Below, piece by piece: positions 28,249-38,600 of a DNA stretch of 64,000 nucleotides. The notes below the pieces were generated by a model. The model ran no database searches. It saw only the letters and a list, made by a program, of their open reading frames with translations, and was not told the origin of the DNA. The first letter of the stretch is position 1. Every line of letters begins with the position of its first letter. The stretch spans positions 182,799 through 246,798 of the forward strand of contig JAQWYK010000002.1 in assembly GCA_029254025.1 (NCBI GenBank). Direction: 5' to 3'. Origin of the DNA: Crocinitomicaceae bacterium (GTDB taxonomy: Bacteria; Bacteroidota; Bacteroidia; Flavobacteriales_D; Crocinitomicaceae). The translations under genes and the position numbers were made by a program.

Positions 28249-28611
28249 ATGATGAAACAAATTCTCACAGTATTAATTCTATTTATTGGACTAATCACAT
28301 TTTCACAGTCCACTCATGACGAAAGACTTGCTGAAAAATATGGCAAGGAAAAGTTAGAGGAAATGAAAACAAACAATCCTGAGGAATATTTGGTATTAGT
28401 AAATGCTTTAGAAAGAGGTATATTCATCGGAGATATTCCGACCGAAAAGGGAAAAGATATCCAATTCGATGGAGAACTGAGTGTTGATTTAGCAAAAAAG
28501 AATGATTTTATTTCTTTGGGTATACAGTTAAAAGAAAATGATTACCAATATTTCAAAATTACCGGAACCAATAAATTAGTTGGAGTTCTTCCAAAAAGCT
28601 TACTCAAATAA
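28249..28611 (+). CDS. Small secreted protein of unknown function
   Basis: 120 residues with a signal peptide (about 1-19, ending LITFSQ). The mature part is charged and alpha/beta mixed (DERLAEKYGKEKLEEMKTNNPEEYLVLVNAL, then a beta segment ending KITGTNKLVGVLPKSLLK). No family recognised. It lies 23 nt upstream of a large type B cargo gene in the same orientation, so the two may be co-transcribed. Confidence 0.7.
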   Translation: MMKQILTVLILFIGLITFSQSTHDERLAEKYGKEKLEEMKTNNPEEYLVLVNALERGIFIGDIPTEKGKDIQFDGELSVDLAKKNDFISLGIQLKENDYQYFKITGTNKLVGVLPKSLLK

Positions 28612-28634
28612 TACTCAGCTCTATAATTTTTACT

Positions 28635-31358
28635 ATGAAAAAAATACTTTTTGGCTTTTCACTTTTAGTCTGGGGAATCAGTTTTGGTCAAATAACAATT
28701 ACTGATCCTGACAATGATGAAAATAACCCAATAGATTGTTCCCTGTACCAAGATGGTAGTGTTACCAACTTTTTTGACAATGGTGGAGGAGGAAATTATT
28801 CCCCTAACGCAAATGATACAATCGTAATTTGTCCCGATTTACCCAATGGACCAAAAATTACTGTTGCTTTTGGAATAAACGCTGGCTTTTCTTGGGATGT
28901 AGATGGTTCAGATATGATTTATGTATATGATGGACCTGACGCAACTGCTCCGTTATTAGGAGCCCATAACAGCGTTACAGACCCGAATGGATTCACGCAT
29001 ACATCCACCTTTGAAAATAATCCGTCGGGATGTTTAACTATTGTTTTTATTTCCGATGGAGCTAATGAGGGAACTGGTTGGGACGCAAATTTAACGTGTT
29101 CCGGACCACCTCAACCATTTGTTCCTACACTACAGGGATTCATCAATGGTCTTGGTCCGAATGCAATGGTTCCGGTAGACACAGGTTATGTCGATATCTG
29201 TTTCGGGGACTCTGTACTTTTAGTTGCTAATATTGATGATCCTTACTCCTTCGAGAATAATGGATTTGGCTATTCACAAGACCCGCAATCCAACTTCGAT
29301 TATGAGTGGGAATTTAGTAATGGAACAGTTATTACTGGAAATGATAGTGTTTGGTTTACCCCTACATCTCGGAATGGTTTTTACGTAAACCTTCTCGTTT
29401 CAGATATTTTCCCTCAAACAGAATTAACTTTTTGCAGAATAAGAGTTAGTCAGCTTCCTTCCTTTGCAGGAACAGGACCTCTCGAGGATACCGTTTGTTT
29501 TGGTTCAGAAACGGTTCTTTTGGGGGGGTTAAACGCATCTGATACCGTAGGGGTAGATATTCCACCAAGTAGTTTTACTGTTGGCGGTTCCTTTGCCGGG
29601 CTCCTTCCTTTGCCAGATGGTTCTGGGATTAATTATAATACAGTAATTTCAATGGGAGGGTTTCCTCCTGGAGCAACGTATTCCTCTCCAAATGATTTGC
29701 AAGACTTGTGTGTAACCATGGAGCACAGTTATTTGGGAGACCTAGAAATGTGGCTGGAATGTCCGAATGGGACTACGGTTACAATATTTAATGCAAATAC
29801 TGGCGGACAGATACCTGGCGGTTTTGGTGGAGGTGGAACATATTTGGGTGACGCCAATGACACAGGTAACGGAACTCCTGGTATAGGATTCGAATATTGT
29901 TTTTCATCCATCAATAATGACTGGGGTACAATGGGACAAGAATTCGCAGCAAATAATACCATTCCCGTGAATACTTTTTCCGTGGGTAATTCTATGAATC
30001 CGAATGGGGTATATTTACCCGAACAAACATTTGGGGATTTTACAGGATGTCCTCTTAATGGCGATTGGACCCTGTATATTCGAGATAACTTGAGTATTGA
30101 TGATGGTTTCATTTTCGAATGGGGATTATTCTTTGACGCTACCCTATTCCCAAATAGCGAAAGCTACCAAAATACTGTGGTAAATTCATTCTGGAGTAGT
30201 GATCCAACCATCACTTCTGGAACTTCTAATGATACACTTATTACGGTTTTACCTGATAGTATAGGAGATTTTTTCTATACCTTCAATGTCGAAGATAATT
30301 TCGGTTGTTTTTACGACACAACGGTTTTAGTGCATGTCCTGGATACAACAATCTTCAGTACAACAACTGACACAACAATATTCTGTCGAACAGATGATCC
30401 TATTCCACTATTTGTTTCTGAAAGTGGATTAGAGCCAATTACTTATCAATGGGCTGATGGTTCTGCAACAAATACGACAAATGGGGACGGAAACATCGAT
30501 GGAGTCACGCCTTACATTGTTACAATAACAGACGCCTGTGGTGTGGTTAAAGTGGATACGGCATACATTACTGTGAATCAATCCCTCGCAATTGACACGA
30601 TGTTCCAATTCCCTTCCGAATGTGGGTTAGCTACAGGCGCTGTTTCAGGGATTATAAGCGGAGAAACGGGTACCCCGCTATATACGTGGACAGGCCCCGG
30701 GGCTAATAATCCTAACAATATTAATGCATCGGTTTGGGAAGATTTATCATCTGGTTGGTATTATTTCTCCGTTGAAGATGATGTATGTGCAGTCAATGAT
30801 TCCATCTTCTTAGAACAAGATCCACCTCCTACGGCTTCCTTTACGGCAAACCCTCCTGTTGGAAACGCCCCATTAAATGTAACTTTTATTAACAACAGTT
30901 CTGCAGCAAGTAGTTATGAATGGAATTTTGGAAATGGTGAAACAGCAAGCTCTTCTTCTATTACGAATGAATCCTCTCTATATGTCGATGCAGGAACGTA
31001 TACGGTGTCTTTAACAGTTACCGAAGGAGAGTGCTCAGATGTGGCCTACCAAAATGTAATTGTAAACCTAGTGCTTCCTTTATCATTTGAAACGCCAAAT
31101 ATTTTCACTCCTAATAATGATGGCAGTAATGATGTGTTTACACTCAATGGAGTAAATGTAGAGACATTAGAGCTTGTCATCTTAAACCGATGGGGCAACG
31201 TTGTCTTCGAAAGTACAGACATCAATGCTAATTGGAACGGTAGAAACAAGAATACAGGAAATGACTGCGCTGATGGAGTATATTTCTATAAATATATCAT
31301 CACTGGTCAAGGTGATCAATCTGCAGAGGGGCATGGATTCGTTCACCTCTCGCGATAA
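28635..31358 (+). CDS. Multi-domain T9SS type B cargo (CUB-like, P-domain-like, PKD)
   Basis: 907 residues. The signal peptide (MKKILFGFSLLVWGISFGQ) is followed by a CUB-like domain (about 40-160; FSWDVDGSDMIYVYDGPDA, GCLTIVFISDGANEGTGWDA). A region resembling the proprotein-convertase P domain spans about 309-500 (LCVTMEHSYLGDLEMWLECP, GDWTLYIRDNLSIDDG). An unassigned Ig-like stretch precedes a PKD domain (about 732-813; VTFINNSSAASSYEWNFGNG). A CHU_C type B sorting domain (about 819-907; IFTPNNDGSNDVF, LNRWGNVVFES) ends it. No catalytic protease domain is present. Probably a surface adhesin or scaffold; no PorP/SprF partner is adjacent here. Confidence 0.87.
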   Translation: MKKILFGFSLLVWGISFGQITITDPDNDENNPIDCSLYQDGSVTNFFDNGGGGNYSPNANDTIVICPDLPNGPKITVAFGINAGFSWDVDGSDMIYVYDGPDATAPLLGAHNSVTDPNGFTHTSTFENNPSGCLTIVFISDGANEGTGWDANLTCSGPPQPFVPTLQGFINGLGPNAMVPVDTGYVDICFGDSVLLVANIDDPYSFENNGFGYSQDPQSNFDYEWEFSNGTVITGNDSVWFTPTSRNGFYVNLLVSDIFPQTELTFCRIRVSQLPSFAGTGPLEDTVCFGSETVLLGGLNASDTVGVDIPPSSFTVGGSFAGLLPLPDGSGINYNTVISMGGFPPGATYSSPNDLQDLCVTMEHSYLGDLEMWLECPNGTTVTIFNANTGGQIPGGFGGGGTYLGDANDTGNGTPGIGFEYCFSSINNDWGTMGQEFAANNTIPVNTFSVGNSMNPNGVYLPEQTFGDFTGCPLNGDWTLYIRDNLSIDDGFIFEWGLFFDATLFPNSESYQNTVVNSFWSSDPTITSGTSNDTLITVLPDSIGDFFYTFNVEDNFGCFYDTTVLVHVLDTTIFSTTTDTTIFCRTDDPIPLFVSESGLEPITYQWADGSATNTTNGDGNIDGVTPYIVTITDACGVVKVDTAYITVNQSLAIDTMFQFPSECGLATGAVSGIISGETGTPLYTWTGPGANNPNNINASVWEDLSSGWYYFSVEDDVCAVNDSIFLEQDPPPTASFTANPPVGNAPLNVTFINNSSAASSYEWNFGNGETASSSSITNESSLYVDAGTYTVSLTVTEGECSDVAYQNVIVNLVLPLSFETPNIFTPNNDGSNDVFTLNGVNVETLELVILNRWGNVVFESTDINANWNGRNKNTGNDCADGVYFYKYIITGQGDQSAEGHGFVHLSR

Positions 31359-31380
31359 TTAAGATGACCCACAAAATAAG

Positions 31381-31411
31381 ATAAGCCCTCGCATTTTTTG
31401 GCAGGGCTTAT
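31381..31411. terminator. Rho-independent-like terminator, possibly bidirectional
   Basis: ATAAGCCCT (31381-31389) pairs with AGGGCTTAT (31403-31411); the loop contains a T6 run. Flanking AAAATAAG and TTTTATG extend the symmetry. It lies between the convergent cargo gene (stop at 31358) and radA (stop at 31478). Confidence 0.75.
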
Positions 31412-31477
31412 TTTATGTGTAGAATACCCAGAATTTAGAAATATTCGCCTTTAATTATAATTAGCTCACTAAAAAAA

Positions 31478-32845
31478 CTATCTAAATAACTCCCGTAATA
31501 CCTCTTCAATACGGGAGCATTCAACAATAGCAATAGTAAAGGCTTCTTGCTTTACTCCTTTATTGTTTTTAGAGATAATTACCTTCTCGAATCCAAGTTT
31601 TTCAGCCTCTGAAATCCGCTGATTAATTCGATTCACCGGACGCACTTCTCCCGATAAGCCCACTTCAGCAGATAAACAAATATTCTTTTCAATGGCTAAA
31701 TCAGCATTGGAGGACAAAATTGCGGCCACCACCGCCAAATCAATTGCTGGATCATTCACTTTAATCCCTCCTGCAATATTGAGAAAAACATCTTTCGCTC
31801 CTAACTTAAATCCACAACGCTTCTCCATGACAGCGAGCAGCATATTCAATCTTCTTAAGTCAAATCCAGTTGCAGAACGTTGAGGAGTTCCATAAGCTGC
31901 TGTGCTAACAAGTGCCTGAACTTCAATAAGCATTGGACGCAGCCCCTCTAGGGTCGCAGCGATAGCAATTCCACTTAATTTATCGTTACCCTCAGAAATC
32001 AATATCTCGGAAGGATTATCAACTTCACGCAATCCGTTTCCAAGCATTTCATAAATTCCAAGTTCATTCGTAGAGCCAAAACGGTTTTTTATTGAGCGTA
32101 ATAACCGGTAAACATGGTTTCTGTCCCCCTCAAACTGTAATACGGCATCCACCATGTGCTCTAATACTTTAGGTCCAGCTAAAGAACCTTCTTTTGTAAT
32201 ATGTCCTATTAAAAAAACAGGAGTTTCGGTTTGTTTTGCGTACCGAAGTAATTGAGCTGTGCACTCACGTATTTGAGAAATACTTCCTGGCGAACTTTCA
32301 ATCTGCTCGGTATGCAGGGTCTGAATGGAATCGATAATTACAATGTCGGGCGCTACTGATTCTGCATGTGAAAAAATCACATCTAATGATGTTTCCGTTA
32401 ATAAATAACACTTTTCATTGAGGTCTCCTATGCGCTCTGCCCGCATTTTTATTTGATGATCGCTCTCCTCTCCAGAGACGTACAGAATTGTTTTATCCGT
32501 CTCTTGCATAGACATTTGCAAAAGGAGGGTTGACTTTCCAATACCTGGTTCTCCGCCAAATAAAATAAGTGATCCAGGAACAAGGCCAGCGCCCAAAACT
32601 CGGTTTAATTCTTTATCTTTTAAGGTAATTCTATCCTCTTCTCGCGTTTCAATTTTATGAATTGGTTGCGGAGCAGATTTGTGTTGAGTAGATTTTGAAA
32701 ACGCAGTAACTTGTTTATTACTCGATTTTGTGACGATTTCTTCTACGAAAGTATTCCATTCGTTGCACGAAGGACATCTTCCGAGCCACTTTGGAGCTTC
32801 ATATCCACAATTCTGACAGAAATAAGAGGTTTTAACTTTCGCCAT
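31478..32845 (-). CDS. radA: DNA repair protein RadA
   Basis: 455 residues, usual length. The N-terminal C4 zinc finger has CQNCGYEAPKWLGRCPSC (Cys10, 13, 25, 28). The RecA-like core has Walker A GEPGIGKST near residue 100 and Walker B VIIDSIQTL. The RadA-specific KNRFG motif (SIKNRFGSTNELG) is present, followed by a Lon-like C-terminal domain (about 280-455; ATLEGLRPMLIEVQALVS, LSGEVRPVNRINQRISEA). RadA promotes branch migration in recombination. It starts 3 nt after the stop of a small conserved gene and is likely co-transcribed with it. Confidence 0.97.
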   Translation of the reverse strand: MAKVKTSYFCQNCGYEAPKWLGRCPSCNEWNTFVEEIVTKSSNKQVTAFSKSTQHKSAPQPIHKIETREEDRITLKDKELNRVLGAGLVPGSLILFGGEPGIGKSTLLLQMSMQETDKTILYVSGEESDHQIKMRAERIGDLNEKCYLLTETSLDVIFSHAESVAPDIVIIDSIQTLHTEQIESSPGSISQIRECTAQLLRYAKQTETPVFLIGHITKEGSLAGPKVLEHMVDAVLQFEGDRNHVYRLLRSIKNRFGSTNELGIYEMLGNGLREVDNPSEILISEGNDKLSGIAIAATLEGLRPMLIEVQALVSTAAYGTPQRSATGFDLRRLNMLLAVMEKRCGFKLGAKDVFLNIAGGIKVNDPAIDLAVVAAILSSNADLAIEKNICLSAEVGLSGEVRPVNRINQRISEAEKLGFEKVIISKNNKGVKQEAFTIAIVECSRIEEVLRELFR

Positions 32846-32848
32846 ATT

Positions 32849-33184
32849 TTATAATTGATCACTGAAATACTCTATAATCGCTTCTTTAATCAGGTGTTGT
32901 TGCTGGCGATCATCAAGTGGAGGTAACTCCTTTCCTAATTCAAAATGTGGCCAATTGTCCTCATCTCTTCCTGTGAATTTATAAAATCCATAAGGCATTA
33001 GTAATGTGCACACCGCCACATGCATAAGTTCCGTTTTTTCCTGTTTGGAAAACTTTTTAAATCCGGTTCCAAGTTCTTGTACCCCAATTAAAAATATGAT
33101 GGCTTGTGTATCCAGTCCTTCTCCAAAAGTTTCTTCGAGTTTCGCAACGAGTTCTTTAAACTTTATTTCTACTGCGTAATCCAT
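32849..33184 (-). CDS. Small conserved hypothetical protein upstream of radA
   Basis: 111 residues, no signal peptide, mostly helical by composition. Segments are FKELVAKLEETFGEGLDTQAI, FLIGVQELGTGFKKFSKQEK, MHVAVCTLLMPYGFYKFTGRDED and a C-terminal QQQHLIKEAIIEYFSDQL. I do not recognise a family. Its stop lies 3 nt before the radA start, so the two are translationally adjacent. A TAGTTTTG element 4 nt upstream of its ATG implies a leaderless transcript driving both genes. Confidence 0.75.
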   Translation of the reverse strand: MDYAVEIKFKELVAKLEETFGEGLDTQAIIFLIGVQELGTGFKKFSKQEKTELMHVAVCTLLMPYGFYKFTGRDEDNWPHFELGKELPPLDDRQQQHLIKEAIIEYFSDQL

Positions 33185-33188
33185 TCTG

Positions 33189-33196
33189 CAAAACTA
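33189..33196 (-). promoter_or_regulatory. Promoter element TAGTTTTG, probably leaderless, for the radA pair
   Basis: Exact TAnnTTTG on the minus strand with 4 nt to the ATG at 33184. No -33 TTG at the expected distance. Confidence 0.45.
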
Positions 33197-33204
33197 ATCA
33201 TTCG

Positions 33205-34134
33205 TTATTCAAAAAGAGGACATGCACTCGAAGAATTACTTCGCGATCTGCACGTATTATACATCAAAGATATTTCATGTGAATGAAAGTTGCCACCTCG
33301 GATGGCAGAAGTTATAAAATCAAAACTATACCCAACAGAGAACTTCTCCAATCTTAATCTTACCATAGCAATCAATGCATCTGTATTTCTGTAACCAATT
33401 CCCACAAGAAAGCGATCAGTGAAATCAAACATCAAGTGCAAATCAACACTGGCAGGTCCTTTTGGTGGAATGCGTATTAACAAAGCAGGCAAAACTGAGT
33501 TATTATTATCAAACGTAATTTTTGTCCCTGAGGTCAATTTCATATGCAGCCCAAACCTCGAATTAAATCCAATATCGCCCCAATTATTTCGAGCAAGTTG
33601 ATCGACAGAGGCACCGACAAAAAAATTCTTTGAATTATACCAAGCTCCAAATCCTAATAAGGGTAAAAGAAAGTTGCTCGATGATTCTGCAACTGCTAAA
33701 TCCGGGTCTATAGTTGTAACCAAGGATTGATTGAATCCGAATTGTTGTACCCCAGCCGAAACACCAAAGCTTAATAGTTTATCTCGGGCGATCGGAAAAT
33801 GTATAGCATAAGCGGCACTTATTGCAAAGTTATAAAAATGCCCAAATTGGTCACGCTCAATTTTAGCTCCCAGGCCATGATAGGGACTATTGAGTGAGTT
33901 CCTTTGTGCTTTAATTGGGGCGTTGATAGTAAAAAGCCCTGTTTGCGGAGCGCCATCAAAACCAGCCCATTGCATTCGATATGCTCCACGCACATCTAAA
34001 CAGCTTTTCAGTCCTGCCATTGCCGGGTTGATCGCAAATTGATTGAGCGACCATTGGGAATACTGCGCAATCTGCTGGGTAAACCCCGCAAAGGTAAATA
34101 AGCAACATACGATTATGAACTTTCCCTTATTCAT
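33205..34134 (-). CDS. PorP/SprF family type IX secretion outer-membrane protein
   Basis: 309 residues. A signal peptide (1-20) leads into IAQYSQWSLNQFAINPAMAGLKSCLDVRGAYRMQWAGFDGAPQT, the PorP/SprF hallmark (NPAxAG and R/QW). Alternating strands run to the end (GIGYRNTDALIAMVRLRLEKFSVGYSFDF), consistent with a barrel. Its ATG overlaps the stop codon of the upstream type B cargo gene by 4 nt (34131-34134), so the two are translationally coupled. That makes it the probable dedicated export partner. It is shorter than the other PorP/SprF gene of this window (345 residues). Confidence 0.92.
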   Translation of the reverse strand: MNKGKFIIVCCLFTFAGFTQQIAQYSQWSLNQFAINPAMAGLKSCLDVRGAYRMQWAGFDGAPQTGLFTINAPIKAQRNSLNSPYHGLGAKIERDQFGHFYNFAISAAYAIHFPIARDKLLSFGVSAGVQQFGFNQSLVTTIDPDLAVAESSSNFLLPLLGFGAWYNSKNFFVGASVDQLARNNWGDIGFNSRFGLHMKLTSGTKITFDNNNSVLPALLIRIPPKGPASVDLHLMFDFTDRFLVGIGYRNTDALIAMVRLRLEKFSVGYSFDFITSAIRGGNFHSHEISLMYNTCRSRSNSSSACPLFE

Positions 34135-35414
34135 CGCACAATGGAGATATAGCCCTTTAACACCTCTGGATAATTTTCATTCCTCACGTCAATTACATAA
34201 TAATAGGACGAAGCTGGCAATTCTCTTCCGTTCTTCGTGCCATCCCAGCGCTTAACCGGTGCATATCCGTTCGATTGAAAAACAAGCTGGCCCCAACGAT
34301 CAAAGACCTGTACGTAAATATCAGGAAATTTTTCTACCCCTAGAATTTCCCAAGTGTCATTTACATTGTCGTTATTCGGAGTAAACGTATTTGGAATTTC
34401 AAGGGCGCTAATTACAGTAACAGTGCATAAGTCGGTTATTGCACATTGTCCATTATCCGAGGTCAAGTAGTAGGTTGTTGTCTGTGCGGGGTTAACCAGC
34501 GGGGTTAACGAGTTAGGATTGTTCATTGATAAAGCAGGGGTCCAAATAAAATTGGAGGCAGTCGTGCTTCCTTGCAGTTGAACCGATTCTCCAGCGATAA
34601 TTTCAAAATCAGGACCAGCATCTACAGGAAAAGAAATGATGGTGATGGGAATTCCTGCACTGATTAACGTTTCAGAACAATTCTCAAAACAATCAATTTG
34701 AGCAGTAATGGTTGTGCTTTGCGTTAATTGATCTGAAATAAATGTTCCATCCGATGACGCACCAATAAATACCCCATCAGCAAACCATTGTATATTTCCT
34801 TGAGCATCACAATCAAAAACAGTAGCCACAAGTGTTATCGCTTCACCAACGCAGGCAACAGTAGTACTTGCGCCAATTCCAATGGTGGGATTTCGAACTA
34901 CTCCTGGTCCATTAATAGCAATATCGAAAATAACTTCTGCATTTGCAGTCGCTCCCATTGCTCCATTCACCACAATGAAATAAGTGGCGGAAGGCGTTAA
35001 ATTAACAGCATTTAATACAAAATCTCCTGTTTCATTATTGGTACAATTCGAAACCAAAGAATACGACGATGCGATACACGGATTTGGGGTTGCCAATACA
35101 GCTGCCTGTAACTCACTTCCCTGCCCAACCCCATTTTGGAAAATCAAATTTGAAAAAAAGACTTGAACATCTCCTCCGACCGTATTTGTCTCGAACTGAA
35201 ACCAAATGGTGTTTTCACCTTGAAAGCAAAAACTAAAATCGTCTTCACAGTTAGGACAAAATGTACTGTTCGCACCAATGTTATTTACATTAACAGTCTG
35301 GCCAGGACAAAGCAATAACGCATCACTACATAGATTATAGGGCTCTTGTGCAAACACTGTTGTCGACAGAATCAAATAACACCATAAAATTGAAAATAAA
35401 TCACGCATTTTCAT
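34131..35414 (-). CDS. T9SS type B sorting domain protein paired with PorP/SprF
   Basis: 427 residues from the ATG at 35414. The frame runs upstream to 35537, but the signal peptide (RDLFSILWCYLILSTTVFAQ) and the promoter at 35420-35427 fix the start at 35414 or the ATG two codons later. The N-terminal domain is Cys-rich (NLCSDALLLCPGQTVNV, TFCPNCEDDFSFCFQG) and is often found in gliding-type cargo. An Ig-like region (about 245-335; DAGPDFEIIAGESVQLQG) precedes a CHU_C type B domain (about 340-427; TFTPNNDNVNDTWEI, FDRWGQLVFQS, RWDGT). Coupled to a PorP/SprF gene. Surface role; ligand unknown. Confidence 0.88.
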   Translation of the reverse strand: MKMRDLFSILWCYLILSTTVFAQEPYNLCSDALLLCPGQTVNVNNIGANSTFCPNCEDDFSFCFQGENTIWFQFETNTVGGDVQVFFSNLIFQNGVGQGSELQAAVLATPNPCIASSYSLVSNCTNNETGDFVLNAVNLTPSATYFIVVNGAMGATANAEVIFDIAINGPGVVRNPTIGIGASTTVACVGEAITLVATVFDCDAQGNIQWFADGVFIGASSDGTFISDQLTQSTTITAQIDCFENCSETLISAGIPITIISFPVDAGPDFEIIAGESVQLQGSTTASNFIWTPALSMNNPNSLTPLVNPAQTTTYYLTSDNGQCAITDLCTVTVISALEIPNTFTPNNDNVNDTWEILGVEKFPDIYVQVFDRWGQLVFQSNGYAPVKRWDGTKNGRELPASSYYYVIDVRNENYPEVLKGYISIVR

Positions 35415-35419
35415 ACCGA

Positions 35420-35427
35420 CAAACTTA
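35420..35427 (-). promoter_or_regulatory. Promoter: TTG-N20-TAAGTTTG, probably leaderless
   Basis: Exact -7 TAnnTTTG on the minus strand, with a -33 TTG at 35450-35448 separated by 20 nt. The ATG at 35414 follows after 5 nt. The best-supported promoter of the window along with that of ferritin. Confidence 0.6.
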
Positions 35428-35439
35428 CAAAATGAAATC

Positions 35440-35604
35440 ATGGCAAGCAAAAAGAAAGCAATACTTGATAAGCTATTGGAAAAAAAGCAATTGTGTCGTA
35501 CTTTAGCCGAAAAATTGGGCTTAATTTCATTTGGCATAGTAAATGTAAATGAAGCTAGCGATAAAACTAATTTCTATGAAAAAACTATTACTCCTTTTTG
35601 TTAG
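35440..35604 (+). CDS. Possible 54-residue small protein (doubtful)
   Basis: ATG at 35440 opens a frame MASKKKAILDKLLEKKQLCR... ending at TAG 35602-35604. The N-terminal half looks like a basic amphipathic helix (ILDKLLEKKQLCRTLAEKLG). It overlaps the start of the large barrel/Ig gene by 29 nt and lies over the divergent promoter. No family is recognised and no RBS is visible. It may be chance. Confidence 0.25.
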   Translation: MASKKKAILDKLLEKKQLCRTLAEKLGLISFGIVNVNEASDKTNFYEKTITPFC

Positions 35605-38600
35605 CGCAGTTTTTGTTACGTTAACAGGCTTCTCTCAACGATTCGATTATGAACGAAGTTCAAATGTCTTTTTTGGGCTTAACATGGGGAGTACATGGCA
35701 AACAAGTGATGTTACCAATGTAACTCGTCCTATTGGTGGAGCTGGATTTATTTTTGGAGGAACCATTGGAAAAGATTATGGAAGGGCAGTATCTTTTGAT
35801 TTGCGCTTGCGTTACCTAGGTGGAAACTGGTTTGGGCAAGACAGCGATACTACTGGACAATTAAGTCAGAATATTGCTCTGAGCAATGCTTATGGGGTAA
35901 ACGGTACTGCTGTACAAAACTTCAAAACCAACAACCATAGTTTATCATTGGAATTAGCGATGCATGCTAACCGCTTTCGCGAGCGCACTGGATGGGATCC
36001 TTATATTTTTGCTGGAATTGGAGGAAATGCTAGTTATACTCAAGGTAATCTATTCAACGAAGATGGGGTTCCTTACGATTATAGTGCAAATCCGACCTCT
36101 TCTTTTAGCATCACTGGATATGACACACCGCTTGATATGAGTGAAACAGCGACCCATGATGCAGATGGAATCTATCATTCTTATTGGGCACCTAGTCTTG
36201 GTATGGGTATTGGATATTATTTCGGAAACCGTTTTTCTGTTGGTCTAGAGCATAAAACTACTTTCACACGAAATGATTATTTCGATGGAACCGTAGCTAA
36301 TCAATCAGGAGAAATATCAGGCAACAACGATCTTTTTCATTACACGAATTTTTACCTGCGTTGGTATTTAAGAAAAGGAAATCGCTCTAATACGGCAGTA
36401 ACTCCTCCAGTTGTCACAGATCCCAATGTTTATACTGGAACCAATAATTTGACCCAAAAACCAGTCGTTAACTTCACAAATCCCAATACTACACCACGTG
36501 TTGTTAATTCTCCAACTTTTGTGTTACGCGCGGACATATTACATGTTGAAAGTGCTCAAAATGTTACATTCCGTCAAGATGGTACAGTTAACCCGAATTA
36601 TACTTTCAATTCATTAACCACTAAATTTCAATCCACTGTTCAACTGAACCCCGGTCAAAACGTATTTTCAATCCGTGGATCAAACCAATACGGTTCAGAT
36701 GAGGAAACAGTTGTTATAATTTTTGAAAGAGATGAAGTGACACCAAACAATCCTCCAATAATTACAATTACGGATCCGGCCGTTTCCCCACACACTACTA
36801 ATAGTTCCAATTATATTGTGAACTCAACAATTGTAAATGTATCGAGCAAAAACGAAGTTAACGTAAATGTAAACAACTCTAATTTTGCAAACTTTGGCTA
36901 CTCTCAGTTGTCTGCTAACCAAGCCTCTGTTACTGTACCTGTTGCACTCATTGAGGGTGTAAACACTATAATCGTAACTGCAACAAACGGAAGCGGTCAA
37001 GATACTGAACATGCAACAATCATCAAAAAACCAGTCGTTCAAGCACAACCACCTGTTGTTAGCTTCTCTAATCCTTCGCAACAATCGATAACTGTAAATT
37101 CTCCAAACTTCAATCTAGTTGGACAAGTTTTGCATGTAGACAGTAAGAACAATGTAGCATTCTTCCAGAATGGAAATGTGAACCCGAACTTTACATTCAA
37201 CGCTGCGACCAAAAGTTTTTCAAGCCAAGTTGTATTAGTTGCTGGACAAAATATTTTTCAACTTGTGGGTTCAAATGCAGATGGAACGGATCAAAAATCT
37301 GTTGTTATTAACTACAATGTTCCTAGCCCAAAGCCGCCAATTGTAACAATAAGTAACCCAGCCATTCACCCATATACTACAAATAACAATACGCACAATC
37401 TGATTGCGACAGTATTGAATGTGACGAGTGCCAATCAAATCAATATGACGCTCAATGGAGCTGTATTCTCAAACTTTACTTTTTCTATAAGTAATTCACA
37501 ACTAAATGCCTCTCTGCCTCTGCAAGAAGGTATGAATACAGTCAAAATTACTGGAACAAATGCAGATGGAACAGACAGTAAACAAGCGGTGATTATTTAC
37601 AAAAAACCTGCTGTGGTTCTACCACCCGTAGTTGAATTTGTGAATCCAGCTGTAAATCCTTATCAAACTAATGTAGCTTCTCATCCTGTCGTAGCATCAG
37701 TGTTCAACGTCGAAACAAGTAATCAAATTAATGTAAACTTTAATGGGCAGACGATATCGAACTTTACTTTTAATGCTGCAACTCATATTGTTACTTTCAA
37801 CGCTTCCCTAATTCAAGGAGCGAATACCATAACAATCACTGGAGCAAACAGTGCTGGTGTGGATTCAGAAAATCAAACAATTGTCTACATTAATCCTGCA
37901 ACCCAATTACCTCCTGTAGTTACTTACCTTGATCCAGCGGTGAACCCATTAACTCTTTTCGATGCTTCCTACCCAGTGATAGCAAAAGTGCAACATGTTA
38001 CAACTGCCCAGAACATCGTCTTAAAAATTAATGGCGTAGCGACTTCCAACTTCACTTATTCGTTGAATTCTGAGTTGATGAACTTCACTACTAGTCTGCT
38101 GGTTGGAGCAAATATACTTGAAATTACTGCGACCAATAATTACGGTCAAGATATCAAGTCCACTACGATTATTTTCAGAAAGCCAAATTTAGTAGCTCCT
38201 CCCGTGGTAACTATTACTATTCCAGCGAGTGATCCCTACGAATCTGCTCTTCCATCCACCCTTGTAAATGCCAAAATACTTAACGTAGCCTCTGCTCAAA
38301 ATATAAGTGTTGAAGTCAATGGAGTAAATATTAACAACTTCTCCTTTAACAATACAATGAAGATTGTCAGTTTCACCGCAAATCTTGTACAAGGCAATAA
38401 TACAGTAAAAATAACTGGTACAAACGCTGCTGGAACAGCTTCGGACACCCGCACGATTGTCTACAATCCTGCGCAGACAGTAAGTCCTCCATATGTAACA
38501 TTTATTCATCCAAACGTTCCTGGAACTGAAGTTGCTCAACCTAATTATCAATTAGTTGCCCACGTATTAAATGTGGATGGCGCTAGTGGTATAAACGTTG

